Assembly: GCA_903834145.1 (NCBI GenBank)
Contig: CAILHY010000010.1
Span: 97,907-161,906, forward strand
DNA: 64,000 nucleotides
Source: an uncultured Actinomycetes bacterium
GTDB lineage: Bacteria > Actinomycetota > Actinomycetes > Nanopelagicales > Nanopelagicaceae
Direction: 5' to 3'
Part shown: positions 34,813-43,847 of the stretch, in pieces
Layout: each line of letters opens with the position of its first letter
Numbering within the stretch: position 1 is the first letter of the stretch
The notes under the pieces: generated by a model
Database searches by the model: none
What the model saw: the letters and a program-made list of their open reading frames with translations, nothing else
Told to the model about the DNA's origin: nothing
Position numbers and translations under genes: made by a program

Positions 34813-35885
34813 CTAGCCCAGTGAAGAACCTCATCGAGATCAAGAATCTCACCCATGATTATGGTTCCGTTCGTGCGCTAGACAATGTGAGCCTTGAGAT
34901 TCGCGAAAACGAGTTCTTCGCACTCCTTGGTCCATCAGGATGTGGCAAAACAACTCTTTTGCGAATTCTCGCCGGATTTGAGACCCCACTTGAGGGATCC
35001 GTTACGTTGGCTGGCCAGGATCTCATTTCTTTGCCTGCCAACAAACGCCCCATTAACTTGATGTTCCAAAGCTATGCCCTCTTTCCTCACATGAACGTAG
35101 GGCAGAACGTCGCGTATGGACTTGAACGTGAAAAATTGCCTAAAGCAGAAATAAAGAGCAGAGTCGAAGAAGTTTTAAAGACCGTGGGGTTGCAAGATAA
35201 AGTAAAAGCCAGGCCGAGTCAGCTCTCTGGAGGTCAACGCCAGCGAGTAGCACTGGCCCGAGCCATTGTTAAGCGACCAAAACTTTTGTTGCTGGACGAA
35301 CCGCTCTCTGCCTTGGATCGCAAAGTTCGCTCGGAGATGCAGTTAGAGCTTAAAAGATTGCAGTTAGAAGTTGGCATCACCTTCGTGGTGGTTACTCACG
35401 ATCAAGAAGAAGCCATGTCCATGGCCGATCGCATCGCGGTGATGGTCGAAGGTACTGTTGGCCAAGTAGATACACCTGTGGATCTTTATCAACGTCCCGC
35501 AACGGCTTATGTGGGTGATTTTATCGGCGAGAGTAATTTCTTCGACGGCATCATTGTTCCGGAAGGCATTAAGCACGCCAGCCTTGGAGTACTCCCTGGC
35601 AACCGATATGGGAAAGACATTTCTGGTGAAGCGCATCTTTTGATCCGACCAGAAGATTTACGTTTGGCGGTTTCCGGAGAACATTCAATTCCTACCATGG
35701 TCCAAGATGTGCAGTTCTACGGTGGCGCGTCTACTTTGGTACTTAGCATTGAAGGGCGAAGTGCCCCCATCTTGATGTCACAACCTGGAGCAACATCGGC
35801 CCAACGTGGGGCTCTGGTTAATCTCACATGGGATCCACTTAAGGCGATCGTTTTGCCAAGAGATTCACGCAGGAGCGCTCTATAA
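34809..35885 (+). CDS. potA: Polyamine ABC importer ATPase (PotA-like)
   Basis: A 358-residue ATPase. Walker A GPSGCGKTT (~40), Q-loop MFQSYALFPHM, signature LSGGQRQR, Walker B LLLLDEPLSALD and switch His in VTHDQEEA are intact. The C-terminal ~100 residues form the TOBE-type regulatory domain (IRPEDLRL). It is the fourth gene of the importer and abuts the amine oxidase gene with no gap (TAA then ATG). Confidence 0.9.
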   Translation: MTSPVKNLIEIKNLTHDYGSVRALDNVSLEIRENEFFALLGPSGCGKTTLLRILAGFETPLEGSVTLAGQDLISLPANKRPINLMFQSYALFPHMNVGQNVAYGLEREKLPKAEIKSRVEEVLKTVGLQDKVKARPSQLSGGQRQRVALARAIVKRPKLLLLDEPLSALDRKVRSEMQLELKRLQLEVGITFVVVTHDQEEAMSMADRIAVMVEGTVGQVDTPVDLYQRPATAYVGDFIGESNFFDGIIVPEGIKHASLGVLPGNRYGKDISGEAHLLIRPEDLRLAVSGEHSIPTMVQDVQFYGGASTLVLSIEGRSAPILMSQPGATSAQRGALVNLTWDPLKAIVLPRDSRRSAL

Positions 35886-37289
35886 ATGAAAACCCTGACA
35901 CCTGCATCTTCTGCTCTTCAAGGTGCAGAAGCAAAACCCTTTTGGACGAGCGGAGCCAACGCCCCGGAAAATCTAGCAAGCCTTGAAGCACATACTTCTT
36001 GTGATCTGGCGATTGTCGGTGGGGGCTTAACAGGTCTTTGGGCTGGGATTGAAGCGAAGATTGAAAACCCTGACCTTGATGTGGTTATTCTGGAATCGCA
36101 ACAGATTGCTTTTGGAGCCTCCGGCCGAAATGGCGGATTCTTTTCAGAATCTCTCACGCATGGATTGGCACATGGTTTATCCCTGTGGCCTAAGGAGATT
36201 GACACACTCTTGCGGCTCGGTCGCGAAAATGTCTCCGAAATCTTTAAATTTCTTGATAGTGAAAAAATTAATGCTGAACAGAATTTCTGCGGCAAGAGCG
36301 TAATGGCGCTTCGCCCTCACCATGTTAAAGAACTTGAAGCTTCTTTCAAGCAATTGCTTAAATACGGTGAAAATGTTGAATTCCTCGATGGGGAAGAAAC
36401 CAGAAAAGATATTGATTCGCCTACTTATTTAGCATCACTTCGCATTCATGATGGCAGCGGGATTCTTGATCCCGCCAAGCTCTCATGGGGTTTACGCCAA
36501 AGTGCAATTGCTCGAGGTGTTCGTATTTATGAAATGACTCGAGTAACTGGATTGTCTAAATCGCGTACATCAGTATTGCTTCACACGGCACACGGGATTG
36601 TTACTGCCAATAAGGTAATACTTGCGACCAACGCATTCCATCCTCTACTTCGACGCATGCGCAACATGGCTATCCCAGTCTTTGATCACGTTCTGGTGAC
36701 TGAACAACTAAGCCAGGCACAATTGGATTCCATTGGTTGGAAACAAAATCAAGGTGTTACTGATGCTGGAAACCAGTTTCATTACTACCGACGGACCCCA
36801 GATAATCGAATTCTCTGGGGAGGTTACGATGCGATTTATTACAAGGGGAGTCAACGAGATATTTCACCCGAACGATATGCGCCATCCCACGAGTTACTTG
36901 CTGAACAATTTTTTCAAACCTTCCCTCAACTGGAAGGTTTAAACTTCACCAACAAGTGGGCGGGAATGATTGATACGACATCTCGATTTACACCGGTCAT
37001 TGGACGTGCTTTCGGTGGGAAGGTTGCTTACGCATTTGGATACACCGGGCTGGGCGTAACATCCTCACGTTTCGGGGCAAAAGTTGCGCTAGATTTTATT
37101 GCCAATCGTGAAAGCGAACTCACTCAATTAGCCTTAGTAGCGCGCAAGCCGATTCCTTTTCCACCTGAACCGATTCGTTCATTACTTGTTTCAAAGACTC
37201 GCGCCTCGTTGGCTCGGGAAGATATTGATGGAAAGCGCGGCCCATGGCTTGGCTTACTCGATCGCATGGGCGTGGGATTCAACAGTTGA
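35886..37289 (+). CDS. FAD-dependent amine oxidoreductase (DAO/PuuB-like)
   Basis: A 467-residue flavoprotein of the D-amino-acid-oxidase (DAO) superfamily. The FAD motif DLAIVGGGLTGLWAGIEA lies at ~39-56, followed by SQQIAFGASGRNGGFFSES, the PuuB-type FAD-isoalloxazine segment, and a C-terminal GYTGLGVTSSRFGAKVALD. It fits gamma-glutamylputrescine oxidase or a direct polyamine oxidase; no gamma-glutamylputrescine synthetase (PuuA) gene is in the window. Linkage to a PotABCD-type importer and an aminobutyraldehyde dehydrogenase supports polyamine breakdown, giving an aldehyde for the next enzyme. Translation is probably coupled to potA. Confidence 0.82.
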   Translation: MKTLTPASSALQGAEAKPFWTSGANAPENLASLEAHTSCDLAIVGGGLTGLWAGIEAKIENPDLDVVILESQQIAFGASGRNGGFFSESLTHGLAHGLSLWPKEIDTLLRLGRENVSEIFKFLDSEKINAEQNFCGKSVMALRPHHVKELEASFKQLLKYGENVEFLDGEETRKDIDSPTYLASLRIHDGSGILDPAKLSWGLRQSAIARGVRIYEMTRVTGLSKSRTSVLLHTAHGIVTANKVILATNAFHPLLRRMRNMAIPVFDHVLVTEQLSQAQLDSIGWKQNQGVTDAGNQFHYYRRTPDNRILWGGYDAIYYKGSQRDISPERYAPSHELLAEQFFQTFPQLEGLNFTNKWAGMIDTTSRFTPVIGRAFGGKVAYAFGYTGLGVTSSRFGAKVALDFIANRESELTQLALVARKPIPFPPEPIRSLLVSKTRASLAREDIDGKRGPWLGLLDRMGVGFNS

Positions 37290-37314
37290 GACTACAGAGA
37301 ATAGGAAAAAACGC

Positions 37315-38778
37315 ATGAGCACAATATCTGGACTTCACATCTCTGGAGTAACACGAGACGGACATGGCCCGCGACGCACCTTGATCAATCCTGCTACAGG
37401 ACTTGAGGTCGCCGAAGTTTCCGAAGGATCTGTTGCTGATGCGCAAGAGAGTGTGTCTGCCGCGCGTGGCGCCTTCGCTTCATGGTCAGGCAGGACCGCA
37501 GGAGAGCGCTCGCGTATCCTCTTGCGCTTAGCGGATCTCATTGAATCGCATGGAGAAGAACTTTCCAAAATGGAAGTGAGTGATAGCGGAAAACCTTTCA
37601 CTACTTTCCTTGAAGGCGAAATTCCTTTTGCCGTAGATAACCTGCGCTTTTTCGCCGGTGCAGCCCGATCACTCGAAGGAAGCGGCGCAGGAATTCTAAG
37701 TTCCGGATATACATCGATGCTTATTCGAAGGCCTATCGGAGTCGTAGCCAGTATTGCTCCCTGGAATTTCCCTTTGGTGATGGCTATTTGGAAGATGGGT
37801 CCAGCGCTTGCTGCAGGAAATACTGTTGTTTTAAAACCTGCGCCGGCAACTCCTCAAACATCTTTGCGCCTTGCTGAACTAGCTATGGAGGCAGGAATGC
37901 CAGCAGGAGTCTTCAATGTGATCACAGGTGGAGCAGATGTTGGCAGTGCGCTGGTAACAAATAAAGATGTCAATATGATTTCATTGACGGGCTCTGCGGC
38001 TACCGGTGAATTCATCATGCGCGAAGCAGCAAAAGGAACCAAACGTGTTCACCTTGAATTAGGTGGCAAGGCACCGGCAATAGTTTTTGCGGATGCAGAT
38101 ATTGCTGCAATGGCACAAGCGTTAGTTATGGGATCGACATATAACTCTGGGCAAGATTGCACCGCTGCCACTCGCGTCTATGTCGAGAAATCTAAATTTG
38201 CTGAAGCCGTAGCTGCTCTCGTAGAAACAGGCGCGAAAGTGAAATGGGGTGATCCACTCGATCGCTCTACCGATATCGGACCGCTGATCTCCCAGGAACA
38301 TCGCAACCGCGTTCATGGTTTCGTGACACGAGCAGTTGAAGCGGGTGCAAGTGTCCGATTGGGTGGAGAGATTCCAGATGGTCAGGGCGCTTACTACCCA
38401 CCAACGGTTTTGGTGGGCATGGATCAAAAAAGTGAAATAGTACAAGGCGAAGTATTTGGACCAGTTCTGGCCGTTCTGCCCTTTGATGGAGAATTCTCAG
38501 CAATTGAGCAAGCAAACGACAGCGCCTTTGGATTGGCATCCTCTGTTTGGACCACCGATGTTGCACGTGCTTTGCGTGTCACCCACCAACTCGATGTTGG
38601 CGTGACGTGGATTAATGACCATTTACCTATTGCATCCGAAGCCCCGCATGGTGGAGTCAAGGGATCTGGATTTGGAAAAGATATGAGTCAAGAATCCCTG
38701 AGCGAATACACGGTTACCCGCCACATCATGATTAAGCATGCTCAAACAGAGGCAAACGATTCGTTCAGACCAGCTTAA
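37315..38778 (+). CDS. Aldehyde dehydrogenase, gamma-aminobutyraldehyde dehydrogenase-like
   Basis: A 487-residue NAD(P)-dependent aldehyde dehydrogenase. ATG 37315 is chosen for the AGGAAAA upstream; a longer frame from 37186 runs over the oxidase gene. Signatures: the cofactor/Asn site IAPWNFPLVMAIWK, NAD loop SLTGSAATGE, Glu in VHLELGGKAP and catalytic Cys in NSGQDCTAATR. The RRPIGVVASIAPWNFP segment resembles PatD/BetB-type enzymes. With the amine oxidase upstream it would convert 4-aminobutyraldehyde (or its gamma-glutamyl form) to GABA. It overlaps the convergent decarboxylase gene by 4 bp. Confidence 0.87.
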   Translation: MSTISGLHISGVTRDGHGPRRTLINPATGLEVAEVSEGSVADAQESVSAARGAFASWSGRTAGERSRILLRLADLIESHGEELSKMEVSDSGKPFTTFLEGEIPFAVDNLRFFAGAARSLEGSGAGILSSGYTSMLIRRPIGVVASIAPWNFPLVMAIWKMGPALAAGNTVVLKPAPATPQTSLRLAELAMEAGMPAGVFNVITGGADVGSALVTNKDVNMISLTGSAATGEFIMREAAKGTKRVHLELGGKAPAIVFADADIAAMAQALVMGSTYNSGQDCTAATRVYVEKSKFAEAVAALVETGAKVKWGDPLDRSTDIGPLISQEHRNRVHGFVTRAVEAGASVRLGGEIPDGQGAYYPPTVLVGMDQKSEIVQGEVFGPVLAVLPFDGEFSAIEQANDSAFGLASSVWTTDVARALRVTHQLDVGVTWINDHLPIASEAPHGGVKGSGFGKDMSQESLSEYTVTRHIMIKHAQTEANDSFRPA

Positions 38779-40208
38779 GAAATAACTCGAAAAGTTTTTA
38801 AGCTCGCATCGCTTGCGTAGGCAATGCGAATGCCATCTGCCTTCCCTTGGAGCAAGCCCTCCATGATTTCTTTGGTGATGACTTCACCTGGCGCAATTAC
38901 TGCGACACCGGGCGGATAGGGAGCAATAAGATCGGCGCTTGCTCGTCCGATGGCGGACTCGACTGGCACCATGACACTGGGCGCAAAGTAAGCATCACGC
39001 ATGGACATGGCAATAGTGGGAGCAATACGCCAACTTAAGGATGTTGCCCCAGGGCGGGGTGTCTTTGCATTTCTTCTGAGTACTAATAAGAGTGCGTCCT
39101 CCAACGCGCTAAAGCTCTCGTGCGTGTCAGCGATGGTGGCAAGCACGACGATCGTGTCTTGATCGGCCATCTCAACGGGCAGACCAAGGTCAATGAGCTC
39201 TCGCTCGATTGATATGCCGTCTGCGCCGATTGAGTTAACTCGCAGAACAATTTTTGTGGGATCAAATCTTCCTTGAGCAAAATTATTGGGCGAGAGAATA
39301 ATCTCCGCTCCAAATTCGCTTTGTAGGTGGCCACGTAGATTTTCTATGCGAGCAAGCAGTGCGCCAATGAGTTCGGTTCCGCGCGTTTGCAGTAAGGCGC
39401 GTACGCCATCAATGGATGCCAGCGGAGCACCAGCTGGTGACGTTGTGTGAGTGGTATCAAAGGTTTGATCTAGCCTGACGCGATTGAGCCGATCTGTTAC
39501 GGCAACCGCAATTGCTGATGCGCTGTATCCAGGAAGTACTTTATGAACACTCGTGACGAAAGCATCTGCGCCATATTGAAGTGCGTGTTTGGGCATTGCA
39601 GGATGAAAACCGAAATGGCCACCCCATGCCGCATCAATAATCACGGGAATGCCTTTTTTATGAGCTGTAGAGATAAGCGCGCAGACATCAGAAATCGTTC
39701 CAAGGTATCCGGGTTCAGTGAGCAAGACGGCAATAGGATCGTGCGTTAGCGCGCGCTCTAATTCCCGAATAGGAATACCAAGAGGGACTCCCGTGACTTC
39801 ATCTATTTCAGGATAGAGCCATAGCGGTTCGAGTCCGGCCAGTACTAAAGCAGAGAGTAAGGAACGGTGGGAAGTTCTACTGATTGCTACCTTGTCACCG
39901 GGTTGCCCTAAAGCTAAAACCAAGGCTTGATTTGCATGAGTTGAACCGCCGGTTGAGAATCTCGCCCAATCCGCCTTCCATAATTGCCCGGCAAGGGCTT
40001 CGGCTTCTTTTAATACGCCTTTTGTTAATTTGATTTCATCAAGTCCGCCGTAGAGCGGGACATCCGAGTCGACAACGATTCCTAGCCCTGCATCCAGTTG
40101 GGCAGCGTTCTGCTTGTGGCCGGGAATCGTGAACGGGTGTTTGTTCTGCTCTAAGTAAGTGAGGTAAGAATTAAGAAGAGGGGCATGCGCACGCAAGCTC
40201 TCGTTCAT
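38775..40208 (-). CDS. Orn/Lys/Arg decarboxylase family, fold-type I PLP enzyme
   Basis: A 477-residue protein of the short (YaaO/SpeA-Bacillus type) branch of prokaryotic ornithine/lysine/arginine decarboxylases, without the N-terminal wing domain. Visible parts: FTIPGHKQ near the start, FSTGGSTHANQALVLAL (PLP phosphate region), SRTSHRSLLSALVLAG, VIIDAAWGGHFGFHP (Asp contacting PLP N1) and the PLP-lysine segment VTSVHKVLPGYSAS. It makes a diamine or agmatine from a basic amino acid, so uptake/degradation and synthesis of polyamines lie side by side. The ABC-F gene precedes it by 9 bp on the same strand. Confidence 0.88.
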   Translation of the reverse strand: MNESLRAHAPLLNSYLTYLEQNKHPFTIPGHKQNAAQLDAGLGIVVDSDVPLYGGLDEIKLTKGVLKEAEALAGQLWKADWARFSTGGSTHANQALVLALGQPGDKVAISRTSHRSLLSALVLAGLEPLWLYPEIDEVTGVPLGIPIRELERALTHDPIAVLLTEPGYLGTISDVCALISTAHKKGIPVIIDAAWGGHFGFHPAMPKHALQYGADAFVTSVHKVLPGYSASAIAVAVTDRLNRVRLDQTFDTTHTTSPAGAPLASIDGVRALLQTRGTELIGALLARIENLRGHLQSEFGAEIILSPNNFAQGRFDPTKIVLRVNSIGADGISIERELIDLGLPVEMADQDTIVVLATIADTHESFSALEDALLLVLRRNAKTPRPGATSLSWRIAPTIAMSMRDAYFAPSVMVPVESAIGRASADLIAPYPPGVAVIAPGEVITKEIMEGLLQGKADGIRIAYASDASLKTFRVIS

Positions 40209-40217
40209 GGCGCTCGG

Positions 40218-41816
40218 TTACTCGATTGCAATGAGATCGAGATAGGTCTCATTCCACAAATCTTCATCTCCATCCGGAAGCAAGAGCACTCGATCTGGTC
40301 GAAGTGCAGCAACCGCGCCTTCATCGTGAGAAACCAAAATAACTGAGCCCTGAAATTCACCGAGGGCTCCGAGGATTTCATGACGTGATGCCGGGTCTAA
40401 GTTGTTTGTTGGTTCATCCAAAAGCAGAACATTCGCCGCGCTGACAACAAGGACTGCGAGGGCGAGTCTGGTGCGCTCGCCACCGCTCAAGACATTAACG
40501 GGCTTATGCACGTCATCGCCAGTAAAGAGGAATGAGCCAAGAACATTTCGAGCTTCTGGTTCAAGAATATTTGCATGTGCACTCTTCATATTTTCTAGAA
40601 CAGTGCGATTGAAATCTAGTGACTCGTGCTCTTGTGTGTAGTAACCAATCTTCAAACCGTGACCGGGAATGACTTCACCGGTATCGGGTTCAAGGTCGCC
40701 TGCAAGCATGCGAAGAAGTGTGGTTTTTCCTGCGCCATTTAGACCCAGAATAACTACTCGCGAACCTTTATCAATTGCTAGGTCTACATCAGTGAATACT
40801 TCAAGTGATCCGTAAGACTTGCTTAAACCTGTTGCGGTGAGCGGAGTCTTGCCACAAGGTGCTGGGGTTGGAAAGCGAAGTTTCGCAACACGATCACTCT
40901 TGCGAACATCTTCAAGATCGGAGAGTAGTCGTTCGGCTCTGCGGAACATACCTTGAGCGGCCTTGGCTTTGGTGGCTTTAGCGCGTAACTTTTCCGCCTG
41001 CTTCTCGAGAATGGCGGCCTTCTTTTCTGCGTTTGCACGATCAATCTTTCGGCGGTGTTCATCTGCTTCACGTTGTTGAAGATATTTCTTCCACCCCATG
41101 TTGTAGACATCTATGACATTGCGGTTGGCATCAAGATAGAAAACTTTATTTACTACGGTCTCGATCAAGTTAACATCGTGACTAATGATGACGAGCCCGC
41201 CAGAATATTTTGTTAAATAATCGCGAAGCCAAATTACTGAATCCGCATCCAAGTGGTTTGTTGGCTCATCCAGCAAAAGCGTTTCGGCGCCACTAAAAAG
41301 AATGCGTGCCAACTCAACGCGCCGGCGCTGACCACCACTGAGGGAATCCAAAGGTTCGTCGAAGAGTCTTTCGGGAATTCCTAAACTTGTGGCAATTGCT
41401 TCAGCTTCTGCTGTAGCGCTATATCCGCCTGCCGCACTGAATTCATTATCCGCGCGGGTGTAGCGATTCATGACCGCTTCGAGTTCGTCGCCTTGTGCAG
41501 TGGCCATTGCTTGTTCTGCCTGGCGCATGCGTTCGACAATGAGGTCTAGACCTCGCACTGAAAGGATTCGCTCCACGACAGTTCCGGCCTCATCGCCAGT
41601 ACGTGGGTCCTGGGGGAGATAGCCGATTCCGCCACTTCGTAGAACTTGGCCACCCGCGGGCATGGTTTCTCCGGCTAATACTTTGGCGAGAGTGCTCTTT
41701 CCTGCCCCATTTCGTCCCACAAATCCGATTCTGTCTCCGTGGTTGATCCGGACGGTAACTCCAGAGACCAAAAGGCGCGCTCCGGCGCGTAATTCAAGGC
41801 TCTGTGTCGAAATCAT
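40218..41816 (-). CDS. ABC-F family ATPase (ribosome-associated type)
   Basis: A 532-residue soluble protein with two ABC ATPase domains and no membrane part. Domain 1: GRNGAGKSTL (~35), LSGGQRRRVELA, LLLDEPTNHLD, and the charged linker ~240-310 (KAAILEKQAEKLRAKATKAKAAQ), the P-site tRNA interaction motif of ABC-F proteins. Domain 2: GLNGAGKTTL, LSGGERTRLALA, LLLDEPTNNLD. Such proteins act on the ribosome (EttA/Uup-like translation factors or antibiotic-resistance proteins). No antibiotic-specific insertion can be assigned. It is divergent from the DHA2 exporter across 41 bp. Confidence 0.9.
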   Translation of the reverse strand: MISTQSLELRAGARLLVSGVTVRINHGDRIGFVGRNGAGKSTLAKVLAGETMPAGGQVLRSGGIGYLPQDPRTGDEAGTVVERILSVRGLDLIVERMRQAEQAMATAQGDELEAVMNRYTRADNEFSAAGGYSATAEAEAIATSLGIPERLFDEPLDSLSGGQRRRVELARILFSGAETLLLDEPTNHLDADSVIWLRDYLTKYSGGLVIISHDVNLIETVVNKVFYLDANRNVIDVYNMGWKKYLQQREADEHRRKIDRANAEKKAAILEKQAEKLRAKATKAKAAQGMFRRAERLLSDLEDVRKSDRVAKLRFPTPAPCGKTPLTATGLSKSYGSLEVFTDVDLAIDKGSRVVILGLNGAGKTTLLRMLAGDLEPDTGEVIPGHGLKIGYYTQEHESLDFNRTVLENMKSAHANILEPEARNVLGSFLFTGDDVHKPVNVLSGGERTRLALAVLVVSAANVLLLDEPTNNLDPASRHEILGALGEFQGSVILVSHDEGAVAALRPDRVLLLPDGDEDLWNETYLDLIAIE

Positions 41817-41845
41817 GAGCGCAAGTTTCTCATAGTTTGCCTACC

Positions 41846-41851
41846 TAGAAT
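41846..41851 (+). promoter_or_regulatory. -10 box of a leaderless promoter (DHA2 exporter)
   Basis: TAGAAT at 41846-41851 is 6 nt before ATG 41858, with no Shine-Dalgarno between, inside the 41-bp gap to the divergent ABC-F gene. Confidence 0.55.
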
Positions 41852-41857
41852 TGCCAC

Positions 41858-43447
41858 ATGAATACTAAAGATGGCCACCCTTTACGTTGGAAAGCGATGC
41901 CATTTATTGCATTGGCAGTTTCATTGATCATTATGGATGCCACTGTCGTGAATGTGGCGATTCCGTCCATGATTCGAGACCTCAAGTTGAGCGCATCTGA
42001 TGCTGAATGGATTAACTCGATTTATTCCTTGGTTTTTGCAGCCCTCTTGATCACAGTCGGGCGGCTGGGTGACCTTACTGGTCGTCGAAGACTCTTACTT
42101 ATTGGAGTGATCGTCTTTGGTGGTGCAAGCATCTTGGCAAGTATGGCTACAAGCGGTTCGCTACTAATCGGCGCACGATTTCTCCAAGGTCTTGGTGGAG
42201 CGATGGTCTTGCCCTCCACTCTTTCGACAGTGAATGCACTTTTCTTTGGGAAGGAGCGTGGAATTGCTTTTGCAATTTGGGGTTCCACAATTGGCGGAAT
42301 GGCTGCAGTGGGGCCAGTTGTCGGTGGTTATCTCACCACCGTTTCAACATGGAGATGGGCATTTCTCATTAATATTCCGATCACTTTGATCGTGATTTTT
42401 GGAATCATTAAATTTGTTCCAGAGACTCGCGACCCGCATGCAAAAAAGGGCGCCGATTATGCAGGAGTGGTTTTATCTATCGTGGGACTTGGGCTTATCG
42501 TTTTTGGTCTTATTGAAGGAATTCGATTTGGCTGGTGGAAAACTCAAGAAGTACTCACCGTGCTGGGGCTCTCATGGAGCGGATCCCTTTCACCTGTTCC
42601 TGTTGCCTTTATCGTGGGAGGCATTTCAATGGTGGTCTTTGTCTTCATAGAGCGATCTCGAAGCCTTGCCGGCAAACCAGTGTTACTAGACCTTTCCTTA
42701 CTGCAGATTCGCTCCTTCCGTTTCGGAAGTATTGCTGCGCTAGTTGTATCACTTGGTGAATTCGGGATGCTCTTTGCCCTGCCGCTATTTGTGCAAGGTG
42801 CGCTGGGATATTCAGCCCTGCGTTCTGGCGTACTCATTCTTTCTTTAGCTATTGGAACATTTCTGATCTCTGGAGCAACTCCGCAACTCACACAACGAAT
42901 TGGCGGTCGAGCGGTTGTACGCATCGGATTAGCTTTCGAAGTAATTGCAATTCTTGGATTAGGTCTCACGATCACAGCTGATATGGCTGGCTGGCTCGTT
43001 GCGCTCTGGTTATTTATTTATGGGCTTGGTGTGGGAATGGCAACTGCGCAACTTACGAGTGTGATTCTTGCTGAAGTTCCTGTAGATCAAAGTGGCCAAG
43101 CATCCGGTTTGCAAAGTACTTTCCGCCAAATGGGATCTGCAATCGGTGTTGCCTTACTAGGAAGTTTGCTCGTAACAAATCTTGGTAGCAAAGTGATCAA
43201 GAATCTTGCAGAAATACCTGGCTTAGATAGTGCAACGCAAAGTCACGTGGCCAAAGTGGTACGAGGTTCTGCGGGTTCGGCTATTCCCCAATTGAGTCAA
43301 TTGCCTGGAGGAGCAGTGTTGCGTCATGCAGGTGAATTGGCGATGACATCTGCTGCACGATTTACGACACTTGTCGCTGCTGCAGTTATTTGTCTTGGAT
43401 TATTGGCGACCCTTGCCTTGCCTGCCAACGTTGCTGCAAAGGAGTAA
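41858..43447 (+). CDS. MFS exporter, DHA2 (EmrB/QacA, 14-TM) family
   Basis: A 529-residue membrane transporter of the 14-helix DHA2 branch. The first helix holds ISLIIMDATVVNVAIPSM-type motif D1 (LIIMDATVVNVAIPS), motif A GRLGDLTGRRRLL follows helix 2, and motif C-like GSTIGGMAAVGPVVGGYLT lies in helix 5. Late motif VPVDQSGQASGLQSTFRQMGSAIG is typical of DHA2 proteins. Probable drug or metabolite:H+ antiporter. A convergent HPr gene ends 4 bp downstream. Confidence 0.88.
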   Translation: MNTKDGHPLRWKAMPFIALAVSLIIMDATVVNVAIPSMIRDLKLSASDAEWINSIYSLVFAALLITVGRLGDLTGRRRLLLIGVIVFGGASILASMATSGSLLIGARFLQGLGGAMVLPSTLSTVNALFFGKERGIAFAIWGSTIGGMAAVGPVVGGYLTTVSTWRWAFLINIPITLIVIFGIIKFVPETRDPHAKKGADYAGVVLSIVGLGLIVFGLIEGIRFGWWKTQEVLTVLGLSWSGSLSPVPVAFIVGGISMVVFVFIERSRSLAGKPVLLDLSLLQIRSFRFGSIAALVVSLGEFGMLFALPLFVQGALGYSALRSGVLILSLAIGTFLISGATPQLTQRIGGRAVVRIGLAFEVIAILGLGLTITADMAGWLVALWLFIYGLGVGMATAQLTSVILAEVPVDQSGQASGLQSTFRQMGSAIGVALLGSLLVTNLGSKVIKNLAEIPGLDSATQSHVAKVVRGSAGSAIPQLSQLPGGAVLRHAGELAMTSAARFTTLVAAAVICLGLLATLALPANVAAKE

Positions 43448-43451
43448 ATCT

Positions 43452-43727
43452 TTAGTGATCGGTGCTTTCAGCTAGCGCCCGGAGAGCATCAGAGACTGCC
43501 TCTTCGTTCTCGCCTTCAACGCGCACGATGATTTCATCATTACATTTAACGCCGAGCGTCATAACTCGAAGAATGCTTGCACCGTCCACGAAATCTGAAT
43601 GCTCACCATTGTTCACTTTCGCGAGTGTGACAACACAGCCCGATTCTTTTGCTGCGCGTGAGAACAAAGAAGCAGGACGTGCATGAAGTCCGACAGGTGA
43701 TGCAACAACTGTTCTGAATTCCTTCAT
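43452..43727 (-). CDS. ptsH: PTS phosphocarrier protein HPr
   Basis: A 91-residue HPr. ATG 43727 is chosen because it places the phosphorylated His at position 15 (SPVGLHARPAS), exactly as in HPr proteins; longer in-frame starts exist. The helix-2 serine equivalent to Ser46 is present as Ser51 in VDGASILRVMTLGVK, the site used by HPr kinase in bacteria that have one. It passes phosphate from EI (46923-48626) to the glucitol-type EIIA (51871-52242). It is divergent from the E1alpha operon across ~120 bp. Confidence 0.92.
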   Translation of the reverse strand: MKEFRTVVASPVGLHARPASLFSRAAKESGCVVTLAKVNNGEHSDFVDGASILRVMTLGVKCNDEIIVRVEGENEEAVSDALRALAESTDH

Positions 43728-43847
43728 GTGTAACCGCATCTCTTTGTCAGTGAAAAAAAAAGTAAGTGGGGCGTAGCGTATATCGCACGGCATAGTGTTT
43801 AATAGACACATCCATTCAAACACTTGCACATATGTGAAGGTTGGTTT
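43728..43847. promoter_or_regulatory. Divergent promoter region between ptsH and the E1alpha-E1beta-E2-ptsI operon
   Basis: A 120-bp region. A perfect 10-bp palindrome CACATATGTG lies at 43827-43836 just before the AAGG Shine-Dalgarno (43837-43840) of the E1alpha gene. A wider inverted repeat GTGTTT (43795-43800) / AAACAC (43818-43823) with a 17-nt spacer is centred 38 bp before the start. Both are candidate operators for common control of HPr and the operon; the regulator is unknown. Confidence 0.45.
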
